A stretch of DNA of 31,286 nt from JACPFV01 sp052386975 (GTDB lineage: Bacteria; Pseudomonadota; Gammaproteobacteria; Nevskiales; Nevskiaceae), in the NCBI GenBank assembly GCA_052386975.1, contig JBQTJQ010000079.1, positions 1-31,286 on the forward strand. Direction: 5' to 3'. Positions 23,510 through 31,144 of this stretch are shown in pieces. The notes under the pieces are model-generated. The model was not told where the DNA came from and did no database searches. It saw only the letters and a list, made by a program, of their open reading frames with translations. How positions within the stretch are numbered: position 1 is the first letter of the stretch; the number at the start of each line of letters is the position of its first letter. The translations under genes and the position numbers were made by a program.

Positions 23510-24537
23510 AGCCGACAAAAGGGGACAGTCCCCTTTTCGAAAAGACGAAAAGGGGACAGTCCCCGCAGCGCCTCGACCTGGTGCTCGAGCCCGACGACGC
23601 GCAGCGCCTGGCCAACCTGGGCGGCCCGTTCGACGCGCACCTGCGCCAGATCGAGCTGCGCCTGGGCATCGAGATCCGCGCGCGCGGCAACCGCTTCCGC
23701 CTGGTCGGCCCGGAGGCCGACATCGCGCGCGGCGAGGCGATCCTGCGCGCGCTGTTCGCGCAGGCCGACGACGCGCCGCTGTCGGCCGAACACGTGCACC
23801 TGGCGCTGGCCGAGCAGGGCGCAAGGCCGGCAGGCGAGGCGACGGAGCCGATCGACGAGCACGGCGAGATCGTGGTGCGCACCCAGCGCGGCACGGTGCG
23901 CGGACGCAGCGAGCGCCAGCGCGACTACCTGCGCGACATCGCCACGCACGACCTGAGCTTCGGCATCGGTCCGGCCGGGACCGGACAGACGTACCTGGCC
24001 GTCGCCAGCGCGGTGCAGGCGCTCGAGAAGGACCGCGTGCGCCGCATCGTGCTGACGCGCCCGGCGGTCGAGGCCGGCGAGAAGCTGGGCTTCCTGCCGG
24101 GCGACATGGCGCAGAAAGTGGACCCGTACCTGCGGCCGTTGTACGACGCCCTGTACGAGATGCTCGGCTTCGAGCGCGTGGCGCGGCTGGTCGAGCGCTC
24201 GGTGATCGAGGTCGCGCCGCTGGCGTTCATGCGCGGCCGCACGCTTTCAGATTCCTTCGTGATCCTCGACGAAGCGCAGAACACTTCCATCGAGCAAATG
24301 AAGATGTTCCTGACCCGCATCGGCTTCGGCAGCGTCGCGGTCGTAACCGGTGACACGACCCAGACCGACTTGCCGAAACACCAGGTCTCCGGTCTCAAGC
24401 ACGCGCTGGCCGTGCTCAAGGGCGTCGCGGGAATCGGCGTCGTCGCGTTCGAAAAGTCGGACGTCGTGCGCCACCCGCTGGTGCAGTCCATCGTGCACGC
24501 CTACGAAGTGCACGAGCAGAAGGCGCCGCAGGGCTGA
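23506..24537 (+). CDS. phoH: PhoH-like ATPase (PhoL/YbeZ) with repeat-derived N-terminus and altered Walker A
   Basis: The protein has 343 residues from GTG 23506, overlapping the miaB stop. Residues 5-20 (KGDSPLFEKTKRGQSP) are encoded by two copies of a GGGGACAGTCCCC palindrome; the family core begins at about 22 (RLDLVLEPDDAQRL). A GTG at 23581 could start a repeat-free form. The ATPase domain has LTRPAVEAGEKLGFLPGD, QKVDPYLRPLYDALYEMLGF, the Walker B VILDEAQNT, and TRIGFGSVAVVTGDTTQTDL. The Walker A reads GPAGTGQT: the usual lysine is glutamine (Q161, codon CAG at 23986). PhoH/YbeZ works with YbeY in RNA metabolism. If the lysine is truly absent, ATP hydrolysis may be impaired. Confidence 0.93.
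   Translation: MKPTKGDSPLFEKTKRGQSPQRLDLVLEPDDAQRLANLGGPFDAHLRQIELRLGIEIRARGNRFRLVGPEADIARGEAILRALFAQADDAPLSAEHVHLALAEQGARPAGEATEPIDEHGEIVVRTQRGTVRGRSERQRDYLRDIATHDLSFGIGPAGTGQTYLAVASAVQALEKDRVRRIVLTRPAVEAGEKLGFLPGDMAQKVDPYLRPLYDALYEMLGFERVARLVERSVIEVAPLAFMRGRTLSDSFVILDEAQNTSIEQMKMFLTRIGFGSVAVVTGDTTQTDLPKHQVSGLKHALAVLKGVAGIGVVAFEKSDVVRHPLVQSIVHAYEVHEQKAPQG
23517..23564. repeat. Two tandem GGGGACAGTCCCC palindromes inside the phoH 5' end
   Basis: Unit 1 (23517-23537) is a perfect palindrome AAAAGGGGAC-A-GTCCCCTTTT. Ten bases later unit 2 (23548-23564) repeats it, without the final T4. Both are translated in frame at the start of PhoH and sit eight bases after the miaB stop. Confidence 0.9.
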
Positions 24538-24540
24538 GCC

Positions 24541-24987
24541 ATGCCGGCGACCGTCACCATCCAGCGCGCGGTGAAGGGCGCGCCGTCGCCGGCGCAGCTG
24601 CGCAAGTGGGTGGCCGCCGCCCTCGGCCGCCAGCGCGGCGAGGTCACCGTGCGCATCGTCGGGCCGGCCGAGAGCCGGCGGCTGAACCGGCGCTATCGCA
24701 AGAAGGACCAGCCCACCAACGTGCTGTCGTTTCCGTACGACGACCCCGCCCCCGGTAGACAACGTGTCCTGGGCGATGTGGTGATCTGCGCCGCCGTGGT
24801 CAACCGCGAAGCGCGGGAGCAGGGCAAGCGCCCCGCCGCGCACTGGGCCCACATGGTGGTCCATGGCGCACTGCACCTGCTGGGCTTCGACCATATCGAG
24901 CCGGCCGACGCAAGAGTGATGGAAGGCCGCGAACGTGCGATTCTGGCGCGCCTGTCCTTTCCGGACCCTTACCAACCCCCTTCATGA
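24541..24987 (+). CDS. ybeY: Endoribonuclease YbeY (rRNA maturation)
   Basis: The protein has 148 residues. The zinc site HGALHLLGFDH gives H108, H112 and H118. NRRYRKKDQPTNVLSFPYDD and LGDVVICAAVVNREA are the other family blocks. YbeY is a metal-dependent RNase involved in 16S rRNA 3'-end maturation and ribosome quality control. It starts three bases after phoH and overlaps corC (ATGA), the same order as in E. coli. Confidence 0.96.
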   Translation: MPATVTIQRAVKGAPSPAQLRKWVAAALGRQRGEVTVRIVGPAESRRLNRRYRKKDQPTNVLSFPYDDPAPGRQRVLGDVVICAAVVNREAREQGKRPAAHWAHMVVHGALHLLGFDHIEPADARVMEGRERAILARLSFPDPYQPPS

Positions 24988-25844
24988 CCACGGATTCCGG
25001 CCGCCCGCGCAAGCGCGGCGACCCCCCCGCCTCCTGGTGGCGCACGCTGGCGCAGAAGCTGGGCCGCGGCCCGCAGACGCGCGAAAACCTGCTCGCCCTC
25101 CTGCACGCGGCGCGCGACCACAAGGTGGTCGACGGCGACGCGCTGCTGATGATCGAGGGCGTGCTCGGCACCGCCGAACGCCAGGTGCGCGACATCATGG
25201 TGCCGCGCGCGCAGATGGTCGTGGTGCAGCAGGACTTCACCCTGGACCAGATCCTGCCGCTGGTGGTCGAGTCCGGCCACTCGCGCTTCCCGGTGGTCAC
25301 GACGTCGAAGGACAAGGTGGTCGGCATCCTGCTGGCCAAGGACCTGCTGCGTTTCACCACCGCCGCGGCCAACCCGTCGGAGTTCGACCTCGACCGCCTG
25401 ATGCGCCCGGCGGGGTTCGTGCCGGAGTCCAAGCGCGTCAACGTGCTGCTCAAGGAATTCCGCGTCAGCCGCAACCACATGGCGATCGTGGTGGACGAGT
25501 ACGGCGGCGTGTCCGGCCTGCTCACCATCGAGGACGTGATCGAGCAGATCGTCGGCGAGATCGCCGACGAGTACGACGAGTCGGAGAGCGCCAAGATCCT
25601 CAAGCAGGACGAGCGGCGTTACCTGGTGAACGGCCTGACGCCGGTGGCCGACTTCAACCATTACTTCAAGGCGGACCTGCCGCTGGACGAGTTCGACACC
25701 ATCGGCGGCCTGGTGGTGCACCGCTTCGGCCACATGCCGCGCCGGGGCGAGAGCGTGCGCATCGAGCGCTTCGGCTTCAACGTGCAGCGCGCCGACACGC
25801 GGCGCGTGCACCAGCTGCAGGTGACGGTGACGCCCGAAGCATGA
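24984..25844 (+). CDS. corC: CorC/YbeX family protein (CBS-pair, transporter-associated domain)
   Basis: The protein has 286 residues. Two CBS motifs are visible: VRDIMVPRAQMVVV...HSRFPVV (about 65-120) and LMRPAGFVPESKRVNVLLKEF followed by HMAIVVDEYGGVSGLLTIED (about 135-185). A C-terminal CorC_HlyC domain follows (RYLVNGLTPVADFNHYF, DEFDTIGGLVVHRFGHMPRRG). There is no membrane domain. It is implicated in magnesium/cobalt handling and ribosome-linked functions together with YbeY. The start overlaps ybeY and the stop overlaps the lnt ATG (ATGA). Confidence 0.95.
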   Translation: MTTDSGRPRKRGDPPASWWRTLAQKLGRGPQTRENLLALLHAARDHKVVDGDALLMIEGVLGTAERQVRDIMVPRAQMVVVQQDFTLDQILPLVVESGHSRFPVVTTSKDKVVGILLAKDLLRFTTAAANPSEFDLDRLMRPAGFVPESKRVNVLLKEFRVSRNHMAIVVDEYGGVSGLLTIEDVIEQIVGEIADEYDESESAKILKQDERRYLVNGLTPVADFNHYFKADLPLDEFDTIGGLVVHRFGHMPRRGESVRIERFGFNVQRADTRRVHQLQVTVTPEA

Positions 25845-27358
25845 GGGAGTCACCGTCATCCCTGCGGAAGCAGGGCACGCTTCAGCGCCTGCGCTGGCCG
25901 CTCGCGCCGCTGCTCGGCCTGCTCGCCACGCTCGGCTTCGCGCCCTACGGCCAGTGGTACCTCGCGGTGCTGGCGCTGGCGCTGCTGCTGTCGCTGTCGA
26001 ACCAGGCCACGCCGCGGCGCGCGGCGGCGCTGGGCTGGCTGTTCGGCTTGGCCCATTTCGCCAGCGGCATCTACTGGGTCTACATCAGCACGCACATCTA
26101 TGGCGGCGCCCCGGCCTGGCTCGCCGTGCTGCTGCTGGTGGCGCTGGCCTCCTACCTCGCGCTGTACCCGGCGCTGGCCATGGGCCTGGCGGTGCGATTC
26201 GGCTTGCTGCGCGGCGCGGCCGGCTGGGCCGGCGTGCCGGCCTTGTGGACCCTGCTCGAGCTGGTCCGCGGGTGGTTCTACAGCGGCTTCCCCTGGCTCA
26301 GCCTGGGCGAGGTGGCGGTGGACACCCCCCTGGCGCGCCTGGCGCCGCTGGCCGGGGTGCCCGGGCTGTCCTTTGCCCTGATGGCTTCGGCCTACGCCCT
26401 GTTCAGGTTGGGACTGGAGCACACGCCCCGGGGACGGTTGCTGGCGGCGGGGGTCCTGGTCGCCCCGGCCCTGGCCATCCTGTTGCCAAAGCCCTCGACC
26501 TGGACCGAGCCTGACGGCCCCCCGCTGGCCGTGGCCCTGGTCCAGAGCAACATCCGCCAGGACGAAAAATGGCGCCCAGACATGCGCTACGAGGCCCTGG
26601 CGCGGCACTGGCGGCTGACCCAGCAGGCCTGGCCGGCGCGCCTGGTGATCTGGCCCGAGGTCGCCCTGACCCAGCCTTTTCACCAGCTCAAGGACGGCTA
26701 CCTGAAGGACGTCGGCGAGCAGGCCGCCGGGCGCGACGCGACGCTCCTGTTGGGCATCCTGGTGTTCGATGGGGACAAGCGCTTCAACAGCGTGGTGACG
26801 GTCGGCGCGGCCTCGGGCCGCTACGACAAGCGCCACCTGGTGCCGTTCGGCGAGTACTTCCCGATCCCCGGTTTCCTGCGCCCGGTGATGGACGTGCTCG
26901 ACCTGCCGTACTCGGATTTCGACTTCGGCGCGGCGGACCAGCCACTGCTGAAGCTGAACGGCCACGCCCTCGAAACCTCGATCTGCTTCGAGGACGTGTT
27001 CGGCAGCGAGATCGGCGCGCGCGCGCGCGATGCGGCGTACCTGGTCAACGTCACCAACGACGCCTGGTTCGCCGATTCGTCGGCGCCGCACCAGCACCTC
27101 GCCTTCTCGCGGCTGCGCGCCATGGAAACCGGCCGCTGGATGCTGCGCGCCGCCAACACCGGCATCTCGGCGCTGATCGATCCCGACGGCGTGGTGGTGC
27201 GGCGCACGCGCCAGTTCGAGCAGGCCGTGCTGCGCGGCGAGGCCGAGCCGCGCAAGGGGCAGACGCCGTACCAGCGCACCGGCAACCTGCCGATGTGGCT
27301 GGGCTCGGGGTTGGTGCTGATAATGGGGTCAGGTTCATTTTTCCGGAGAGAAAAGTGA
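25841..27358 (+). CDS. lnt: Apolipoprotein N-acyltransferase with repeat-derived ends
   Basis: The protein has 505 residues. The N-terminal membrane helices (about 22-230) lead to a nitrilase-like periplasmic domain with the catalytic triad E273 (IWPEVAL), K330 (YDKRHLVPFGE) and C382 (TSICFED), equivalent to E. coli E267, K335 and C387. Lnt adds the third acyl chain to lipoproteins at the inner membrane. Residues 2-12 (RESPSSLRKQG) come from a TCATCCCTGC-type palindrome. The last about 12 residues (IMGSGSFFRREK) and the stop come from a GGGGTCAGGTTCA-type repeat. That repeat begins halfway through the final membrane helix (GNLPMWLGSGLVL), where E. coli continues with more hydrophobic residues. 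The core is intact. The start overlaps corC (ATGA). Confidence 0.95.
   Translation: MRESPSSLRKQGTLQRLRWPLAPLLGLLATLGFAPYGQWYLAVLALALLLSLSNQATPRRAAALGWLFGLAHFASGIYWVYISTHIYGGAPAWLAVLLLVALASYLALYPALAMGLAVRFGLLRGAAGWAGVPALWTLLELVRGWFYSGFPWLSLGEVAVDTPLARLAPLAGVPGLSFALMASAYALFRLGLEHTPRGRLLAAGVLVAPALAILLPKPSTWTEPDGPPLAVALVQSNIRQDEKWRPDMRYEALARHWRLTQQAWPARLVIWPEVALTQPFHQLKDGYLKDVGEQAAGRDATLLLGILVFDGDKRFNSVVTVGAASGRYDKRHLVPFGEYFPIPGFLRPVMDVLDLPYSDFDFGAADQPLLKLNGHALETSICFEDVFGSEIGARARDAAYLVNVTNDAWFADSSAPHQHLAFSRLRAMETGRWMLRAANTGISALIDPDGVVVRRTRQFEQAVLRGEAEPRKGQTPYQRTGNLPMWLGSGLVLIMGSGSFFRREK
25851..25876. repeat. GTCATCCCTGC...GCAGGG palindrome at the lnt 5' end
   Basis: CCCTGC (25860-25865), loop GGAA, GCAGGG (25870-25875), preceded by CACCGTCAT. 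This resembles the very common dispersed repeat of the CGTCATTCCCGCGAAAGCGGGAATC type. It is translated as SPSSLRKQG near the start of Lnt. Confidence 0.65.
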
Positions 27359-27374
27359 ACCCGACCCCTTTTTT
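27322..27374. repeat. GGGGTCAGGTTCA inverted repeat at the lnt / acetyltransferase junction
   Basis: The left arm AATGGGGTCAGGTTCATTTT (27323-27342) and right arm AAAAGTGAACCCGACCCCTT (27351-27370) form an imperfect inverted repeat flanking CCGGAGAG. It encodes the last codons and stop of lnt and the GTG start and first codons of the acetyltransferase. It is the same family as the element at 29897-29976. Confidence 0.9.
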
Positions 27375-27867
27375 GATACGTCCTGCCACGGAGGCCGACC
27401 TGCCGGGCATCTTCGCGATCTACGACCGCGAGGTGCTGACCGGCACGGCGACGTTCGACACCGAGCCGAAGTCCGCGACCGAGCGACAGGCCTGGCTGCG
27501 CGACGACGCCGGCGGCAAGTACCCGATCCTGGTTGCGGAAATCGGCGGCGCGATCGCCGGCTGGGCGCGGCTGTACGCGTGGTCGAACCGCTGCGCGTAC
27601 GCGCGCGCCGCGGAGAACGCGGTCTACGTGCACGCCGACCAACGCGGCAAAGGTGTCGGCCAGGCGCTGCTGGCCGAGCTGATCCGGCTGGCGCCGCAGC
27701 GCGGCGTGCACGTGCTGCTGGCGCGCGTGGTCGAGGGCAACCCGGCCAGCCTGGCGCTGCACGAGGCGCAGGGCTTCACCACCATCGGCGTGATGCGCAA
27801 GGTCGGCGAAAAATTCGGCCGCGTGCTCGACGTGCGGCTGCTCGAGCGCCAGCTCGATTTGCCCTGA
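27355..27867 (+). CDS. GNAT N-acetyltransferase (phosphinothricin/methionine-sulfone acetyltransferase-like)
   Basis: The protein has 170 residues from GTG 27355, overlapping the lnt stop (GTGA). The first codons come from the repeat (NPTPF); the family part begins IRPATEADLPGIFAIYD. The acetyl-CoA loop is QRGKGVG (96-102), followed by LLAELIRLAPQRGVHVLLAR, GNPASLALHEAQGF and VGEKFGRVLDVRLLER, typical of the PAT/YncA group. These acetylate amino-acid analogues such as phosphinothricin or methionine sulfoximine/sulfone; the natural substrate is not determined. GGAGAG at about 27345-27350, between the repeat arms, could act as the ribosome-binding site. It stands between the lnt cluster and a transporter operon. 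Confidence 0.9.
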   Translation: MNPTPFLIRPATEADLPGIFAIYDREVLTGTATFDTEPKSATERQAWLRDDAGGKYPILVAEIGGAIAGWARLYAWSNRCAYARAAENAVYVHADQRGKGVGQALLAELIRLAPQRGVHVLLARVVEGNPASLALHEAQGFTTIGVMRKVGEKFGRVLDVRLLERQLDLP

Positions 27868-27892
27868 CCGGCGCCCCCGCAGCAGGTACAAT
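27864..27892 (+). promoter_or_regulatory. Probable promoter of the fusion-protein/ABC operon
   Basis: CTGACC (27864-27869, four of six -35 positions, overlapping the acetyltransferase stop), a 17-base spacer and TACAAT (27887-27892, five of six -10 positions). It lies 27 bases before the fusion-protein ATG. Confidence 0.5.
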
Positions 27893-27918
27893 CCGCGCCT
27901 CGCAAGCCTCCCCCGACC

Positions 27919-29142
27919 ATGACCGACAAGAGCGCCCTGCTGGGCCAGCTGAAAATCGACCGCGACCACGCGCCGCAGCACGGCGGGCGCGGCAAGTGGA
28001 TCGCGCTGGGGCTCGGCGCGGTGGCGGCGGCGGTCGCGGCATTCTTCGTGCTCAAGCCGGCCGCGGCGATCCAGGTGCGGGCCGCCACTGCGGTCGCCGT
28101 GAGCTCGGGCGCCGGCGCCGGCTCGGTGCTCGACGCTTCCGGTTACGTCATCGCGCGGCGCCAGGCCACGGTGTCGTCGAAGGTCACCGGCAAGGTGGTC
28201 GAGCTGCTGATCGAGGAAGGCAAGCCGGTCAAGGCCGGCGAGGTGCTGGCGCGCCTCGACGACACCAACGCCCGCGCGCAGCTGGCGCTGGCCGAGTCGC
28301 AGGCCGACGCGGCGCGCGCCGCGATGTCCGAGATCAGGGTGCAGCTGATCGAGGCCGAGCGCCAGCAGCGGCGCACGACGGAGCTGCACGAGCGCAAGCT
28401 GGTCAGCGACGCCGCGCTCGACAACGCCCAGGCCACGGTCGATTCGCTGAAGGCGCGGCTCGACAGCGCGCAGCAGAACGTCAGCGTGGCCGAGCGCGCG
28501 GTCGCGGTGCAGCGCCGCCTGCTCGACGACACCGTGGTGCGCGCGCCGTTCGCCGGCGTGATCACGGTCAAGAACGCGCAGGTCGGCGAGATGATCTCGC
28601 CGCTGTCGGCCGGCGGCGCCGGCACGCGCACCGGCATCGGCACGCTGGTCGACATGGAATCGCTCGAGATCGAAGTCGACGTCAACGAGAACTTCATCAA
28701 TCGCGTGCAAAGCGGCCAGAAGGTCGAGGCCGTGCTCAACGCCTACCCGGACTGGCGCATCCCGTGCGCGGTGGTCGCGGTGATCCCGACCGCGGACCGC
28801 AGCAAGGCCACGGTCAAGGTCCGCATCGGCATCCAGGCCCGGGACTCGCGCATCATCCCGGACATGGGCGTGCGCGTGTCGTTCCTGCCGGAAGACAGGG
28901 CCGGCGCCGCGACGCAGGCCCCGGCCGGCGTGCTGATTCCAGCCGAAGCGGTGATGGACGAAGCCGGCACCAGCGTGGTGTTCGTGCTGAAGGGCGAGGC
29001 CGTCGAGCGGCGCGCGGTGCGGATCGGCGATGCGCGCGGCGCGCAGGTGCAGGTGCTGGCCGGCGTGGGCGCCGGCGAGCAGGTGGCGCTGGGCGAGCTG
29101 GACAAGCTCGCCGACGGCGCGAAGGTGGAAGTGATCGAGTAG
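27919..29142 (+). CDS. HlyD/MacA-type periplasmic membrane-fusion protein
   Basis: The protein has 407 residues. One N-terminal membrane helix spans about 27-46. A lipoyl half-motif follows (GYVIARRQATVSSKVTGKVV), then a coiled-coil hairpin (about 110-210, AERQQRRTTELHERKLVSDA) and the second lipoyl half TVVRAPFAGVITVKNAQVGE. Beta-barrel and membrane-proximal domains end the protein. It should couple the inner-membrane ABC proteins encoded downstream to an outer-membrane channel; no TolC-like gene is in the window. The stop codon TAG belongs to the GTAG of a REP pair that fills the gap to the ATPase gene. Confidence 0.92.
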   Translation: MTDKSALLGQLKIDRDHAPQHGGRGKWIALGLGAVAAAVAAFFVLKPAAAIQVRAATAVAVSSGAGAGSVLDASGYVIARRQATVSSKVTGKVVELLIEEGKPVKAGEVLARLDDTNARAQLALAESQADAARAAMSEIRVQLIEAERQQRRTTELHERKLVSDAALDNAQATVDSLKARLDSAQQNVSVAERAVAVQRRLLDDTVVRAPFAGVITVKNAQVGEMISPLSAGGAGTRTGIGTLVDMESLEIEVDVNENFINRVQSGQKVEAVLNAYPDWRIPCAVVAVIPTADRSKATVKVRIGIQARDSRIIPDMGVRVSFLPEDRAGAATQAPAGVLIPAEAVMDEAGTSVVFVLKGEAVERRAVRIGDARGAQVQVLAGVGAGEQVALGELDKLADGAKVEVIE

Positions 29143-29192
29143 GTCGGCAATCCATTGCCGACAATGACGGCGGCATGGGAATGCCGCCCTAC
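29139..29192 (+). repeat. Facing pair of GTAG-type REP hairpins (BIME-like)
   Basis: GTAG (29139-29142), hairpin 1 GTCGGCAA-TCCA-TTGCCGAC (29143-29162), a 6-base spacer, hairpin 2 GGCGGCAT-GGGA-ATGCCGCC (29169-29188), then CTAC (29189-29192). The two units face each other. The first TAG is the fusion-protein stop. AAGGAG for the ATPase gene starts directly after the element. Confidence 0.92.
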
Positions 29193-29204
29193 AAGGAGCG
29201 AGAA

Positions 29205-29897
29205 ATGACGGCACTTGTGAGTCTCAAAGGCGTCAGCAAGACCTACACGCGCGGCAAGCAGGCGGTGCCGGTGCTGTCGAAGCTGGACCTCGACATCGCC
29301 AAGGGCGACTTCCTCGCCCTGATGGGCCCGAGCGGCTCCGGCAAGACCACGCTGCTGAACCTGATCGGCGGCCTCGACCGGCCCACCGAGGGCTCGGTGA
29401 CGGTCGGCGGCGACCGCATCGACCAGCTGTCGAGCGGCCAGCTGGCGCAGTGGCGCTCGCGCCACGTCGGCTTCGTGTTCCAGTTTTACAACTTGCTTCC
29501 CGTGCTGACCGCCGAGAAGAACGTCGAGCTGCCGCTGCTGCTGACCTCGCTCGGCAAGGCCCAGCGCCAGAAGCACGTCGACACCGCGCTCGAGATCGTC
29601 GGGCTGAGGGACCGCGCCAAGCACAAGCCGTCCGAGCTGTCGGGCGGCCAGGCCCAGCGCGTGGCGATCGCGCGCGCGCTGGTGGCGGACCCGACGCTGC
29701 TGGTCTGCGACGAGCCTACCGGCGACCTCGACCGCAAGACCGCGGACGAGATCCTCCACCTGCTGCAGGTGCTCAACAAGGACCACGGCAAGACCATCAT
29801 CATGGTCACGCACGACCAGAAAGCCGCGGATTTCGCCACGCACGAGCTGCACCTCGACAAGGGCGTGCTGGTCGAGCAGGTCAGCAACGCGGCCTGA
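29205..29897 (+). CDS. ABC transporter ATPase (MacB/LolD/FtsE-like)
   Basis: The protein has 230 residues from ATG 29205 with AAGGAG (29193-29198). It has Walker A GPSGSGKTT (41-49), Q-loop FVFQFYNLLP (Q93), signature LSGGQAQR (145-152), Walker B LLVCDEPTGD (165-174) and H-loop THD (H203). The FQFYNLLP and PTGDLDR patterns are those of the MacB/LolD group, which works with FtsX-type permeases. The upstream fusion protein and downstream permeases support a MacAB-like exporter or envelope-remodelling system. The stop is the first base of a long inverted repeat. Confidence 0.95.
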   Translation: MTALVSLKGVSKTYTRGKQAVPVLSKLDLDIAKGDFLALMGPSGSGKTTLLNLIGGLDRPTEGSVTVGGDRIDQLSSGQLAQWRSRHVGFVFQFYNLLPVLTAEKNVELPLLLTSLGKAQRQKHVDTALEIVGLRDRAKHKPSELSGGQAQRVAIARALVADPTLLVCDEPTGDLDRKTADEILHLLQVLNKDHGKTIIMVTHDQKAADFATHELHLDKGVLVEQVSNAA

Positions 29898-29976
29898 AAA
29901 ATGGGGTCAGGTTCACTTTCCCAAGGCGAAACCGGACCCCGTAGAGCCCCACGAAAGTGAACCTGACCCCATTTTT
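29897..29976. repeat. Long GGGGTCAGGTTCAC inverted repeat between ATPase and permease
   Basis: Perfect 24-bp arms (29897-29920 and 29953-29976) flank a 32-base loop. The arms run from A5 through TGGGGTCAGGTTCACTTTC. The left arm's first base is the last base of the ATPase stop and the right arm's last T directly precedes the permease ATG, so the element is the entire intergenic gap. The stem followed by T5 could also act as an attenuator. Confidence 0.95.
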
Positions 29977-31143
29977 ATGAAATTCTTCGGCCTGGTCTGG
30001 GCCATGCTGTGGCGCTCGCGCGCGCGCACGGTGCTGACGCTGCTGTCGCTGGTCACGGCGTTCCTGCTGCTGGGACTGATCCAGGCCGCCAACTCGCTGT
30101 TCTCGGGCGAGCAGATAAATCTCTCGGCGCCCATCCTGATCACCCAGGCGCGGGTGTCGTTCACCAGCCCGCTGCCGATGCGCCTGATCCCGCAGGTCGA
30201 GGCCGTGCCGGGCGTGGCCTCGGTGTCGCACTCGCAGTTCTTCGGCGGCATCTACCAGGACAACCCGCAGAACTTCTTCCCGCAGTTCGCGGTGAATCCC
30301 GAGCGCTGGATCCGCACCTTCCCCGAGTGCGTGTTGTCGAGTGAGCAGGAGCGCGCCTTCCGCACCACGCGCACCGGCGCGATCATCGGCCCGCAGCTGG
30401 CGCAGCGCTTCGGCTGGAAGGTCGGCGACAAGATCCCGCTGAAGAGCCAGATCTGGCCACAGAAGAGCGGCGACCGCGCCTGGGAGTTCGACGTGGTCGG
30501 CATCTTCGGCAGCAAGGTCGCGGACTCCTGCGCGCGCGTCGGCAACATGTACGTCAACTACGCGTATTTCGACGAGGCGCGGCAGTTTGGCAACGGCATG
30601 GCCGGCATCATCGTGGTGCGCATCGCCAACCCGGACGACGCGCAGCAGGTCGGCAACACCATCGACGCGATGTTCGAGAACTCGCCGGACGAGACCAAGA
30701 CCCAGACCGAGAGGGACTTCTCGCTGAACTTCGTGCGCCAGATCGGCAACCTCAAGCTGATCCTCTACTCGATCCTCGGCGCGGTGTTCTTCGCGATCCT
30801 CATGTTGACCGGCAACACCATGCTGCAGGCGGTGCAGGACCGGATCCCCGAGCTGGCGGTGCTCAAGACCATCGGCTTCACCGACGGCCAGGTGCTCGGC
30901 CTGGTGCTGGGCGAGGCGCTGTTCCTCGTCGTCCTCGGCGGGCTGACCGGCATGCTGCTGTCGATGGGCGCGATGTACGTGCTGGCCAACGCGCCGGGCA
31001 TCAATTTTCCGCCGATGAACGCCAACGCCCAGGTCTGGCTGTTCGCGGCCGCGGCGATGGTGCTGCTGTCGCTGGCGGTCGGGCTGTGGCCGGCGCTGCG
31101 CGCCTGGCGACTGTCGATCGTCGACGCGCTGGCGGGGCGCTGA
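29977..31143 (+). CDS. FtsX/MacB-type ABC permease (first of a pair)
   Basis: The protein has 388 residues: an N-terminal membrane helix (about 15-38, RTVLTLLSLVTAFLLLGLI), a large periplasmic MacB-PCD-like domain (about 40-250), then three helices (about 259-281, 309-336, 352-373) of the FtsX domain, with VQDRIPELAVLKTIGFTDGQ before the second. This is the four-helix MacB/LolE/FtsX topology. The ATG follows a palindromic repeat directly with no ribosome-binding site; a second ATG at 30004 is possible but would remove the basic N-terminus. A sister permease begins two bases after the stop. Confidence 0.92.
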   Translation: MKFFGLVWAMLWRSRARTVLTLLSLVTAFLLLGLIQAANSLFSGEQINLSAPILITQARVSFTSPLPMRLIPQVEAVPGVASVSHSQFFGGIYQDNPQNFFPQFAVNPERWIRTFPECVLSSEQERAFRTTRTGAIIGPQLAQRFGWKVGDKIPLKSQIWPQKSGDRAWEFDVVGIFGSKVADSCARVGNMYVNYAYFDEARQFGNGMAGIIVVRIANPDDAQQVGNTIDAMFENSPDETKTQTERDFSLNFVRQIGNLKLILYSILGAVFFAILMLTGNTMLQAVQDRIPELAVLKTIGFTDGQVLGLVLGEALFLVVLGGLTGMLLSMGAMYVLANAPGINFPPMNANAQVWLFAAAAMVLLSLAVGLWPALRAWRLSIVDALAGR

Positions 31144-31144
31144 C

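Noticed and set aside
29946..29952. GTAG in the loop of the 29897-29976 inverted repeat as another REP foot
   Set aside because: No adjacent stem of the GTAG-type follows; it is only part of the loop sequence.
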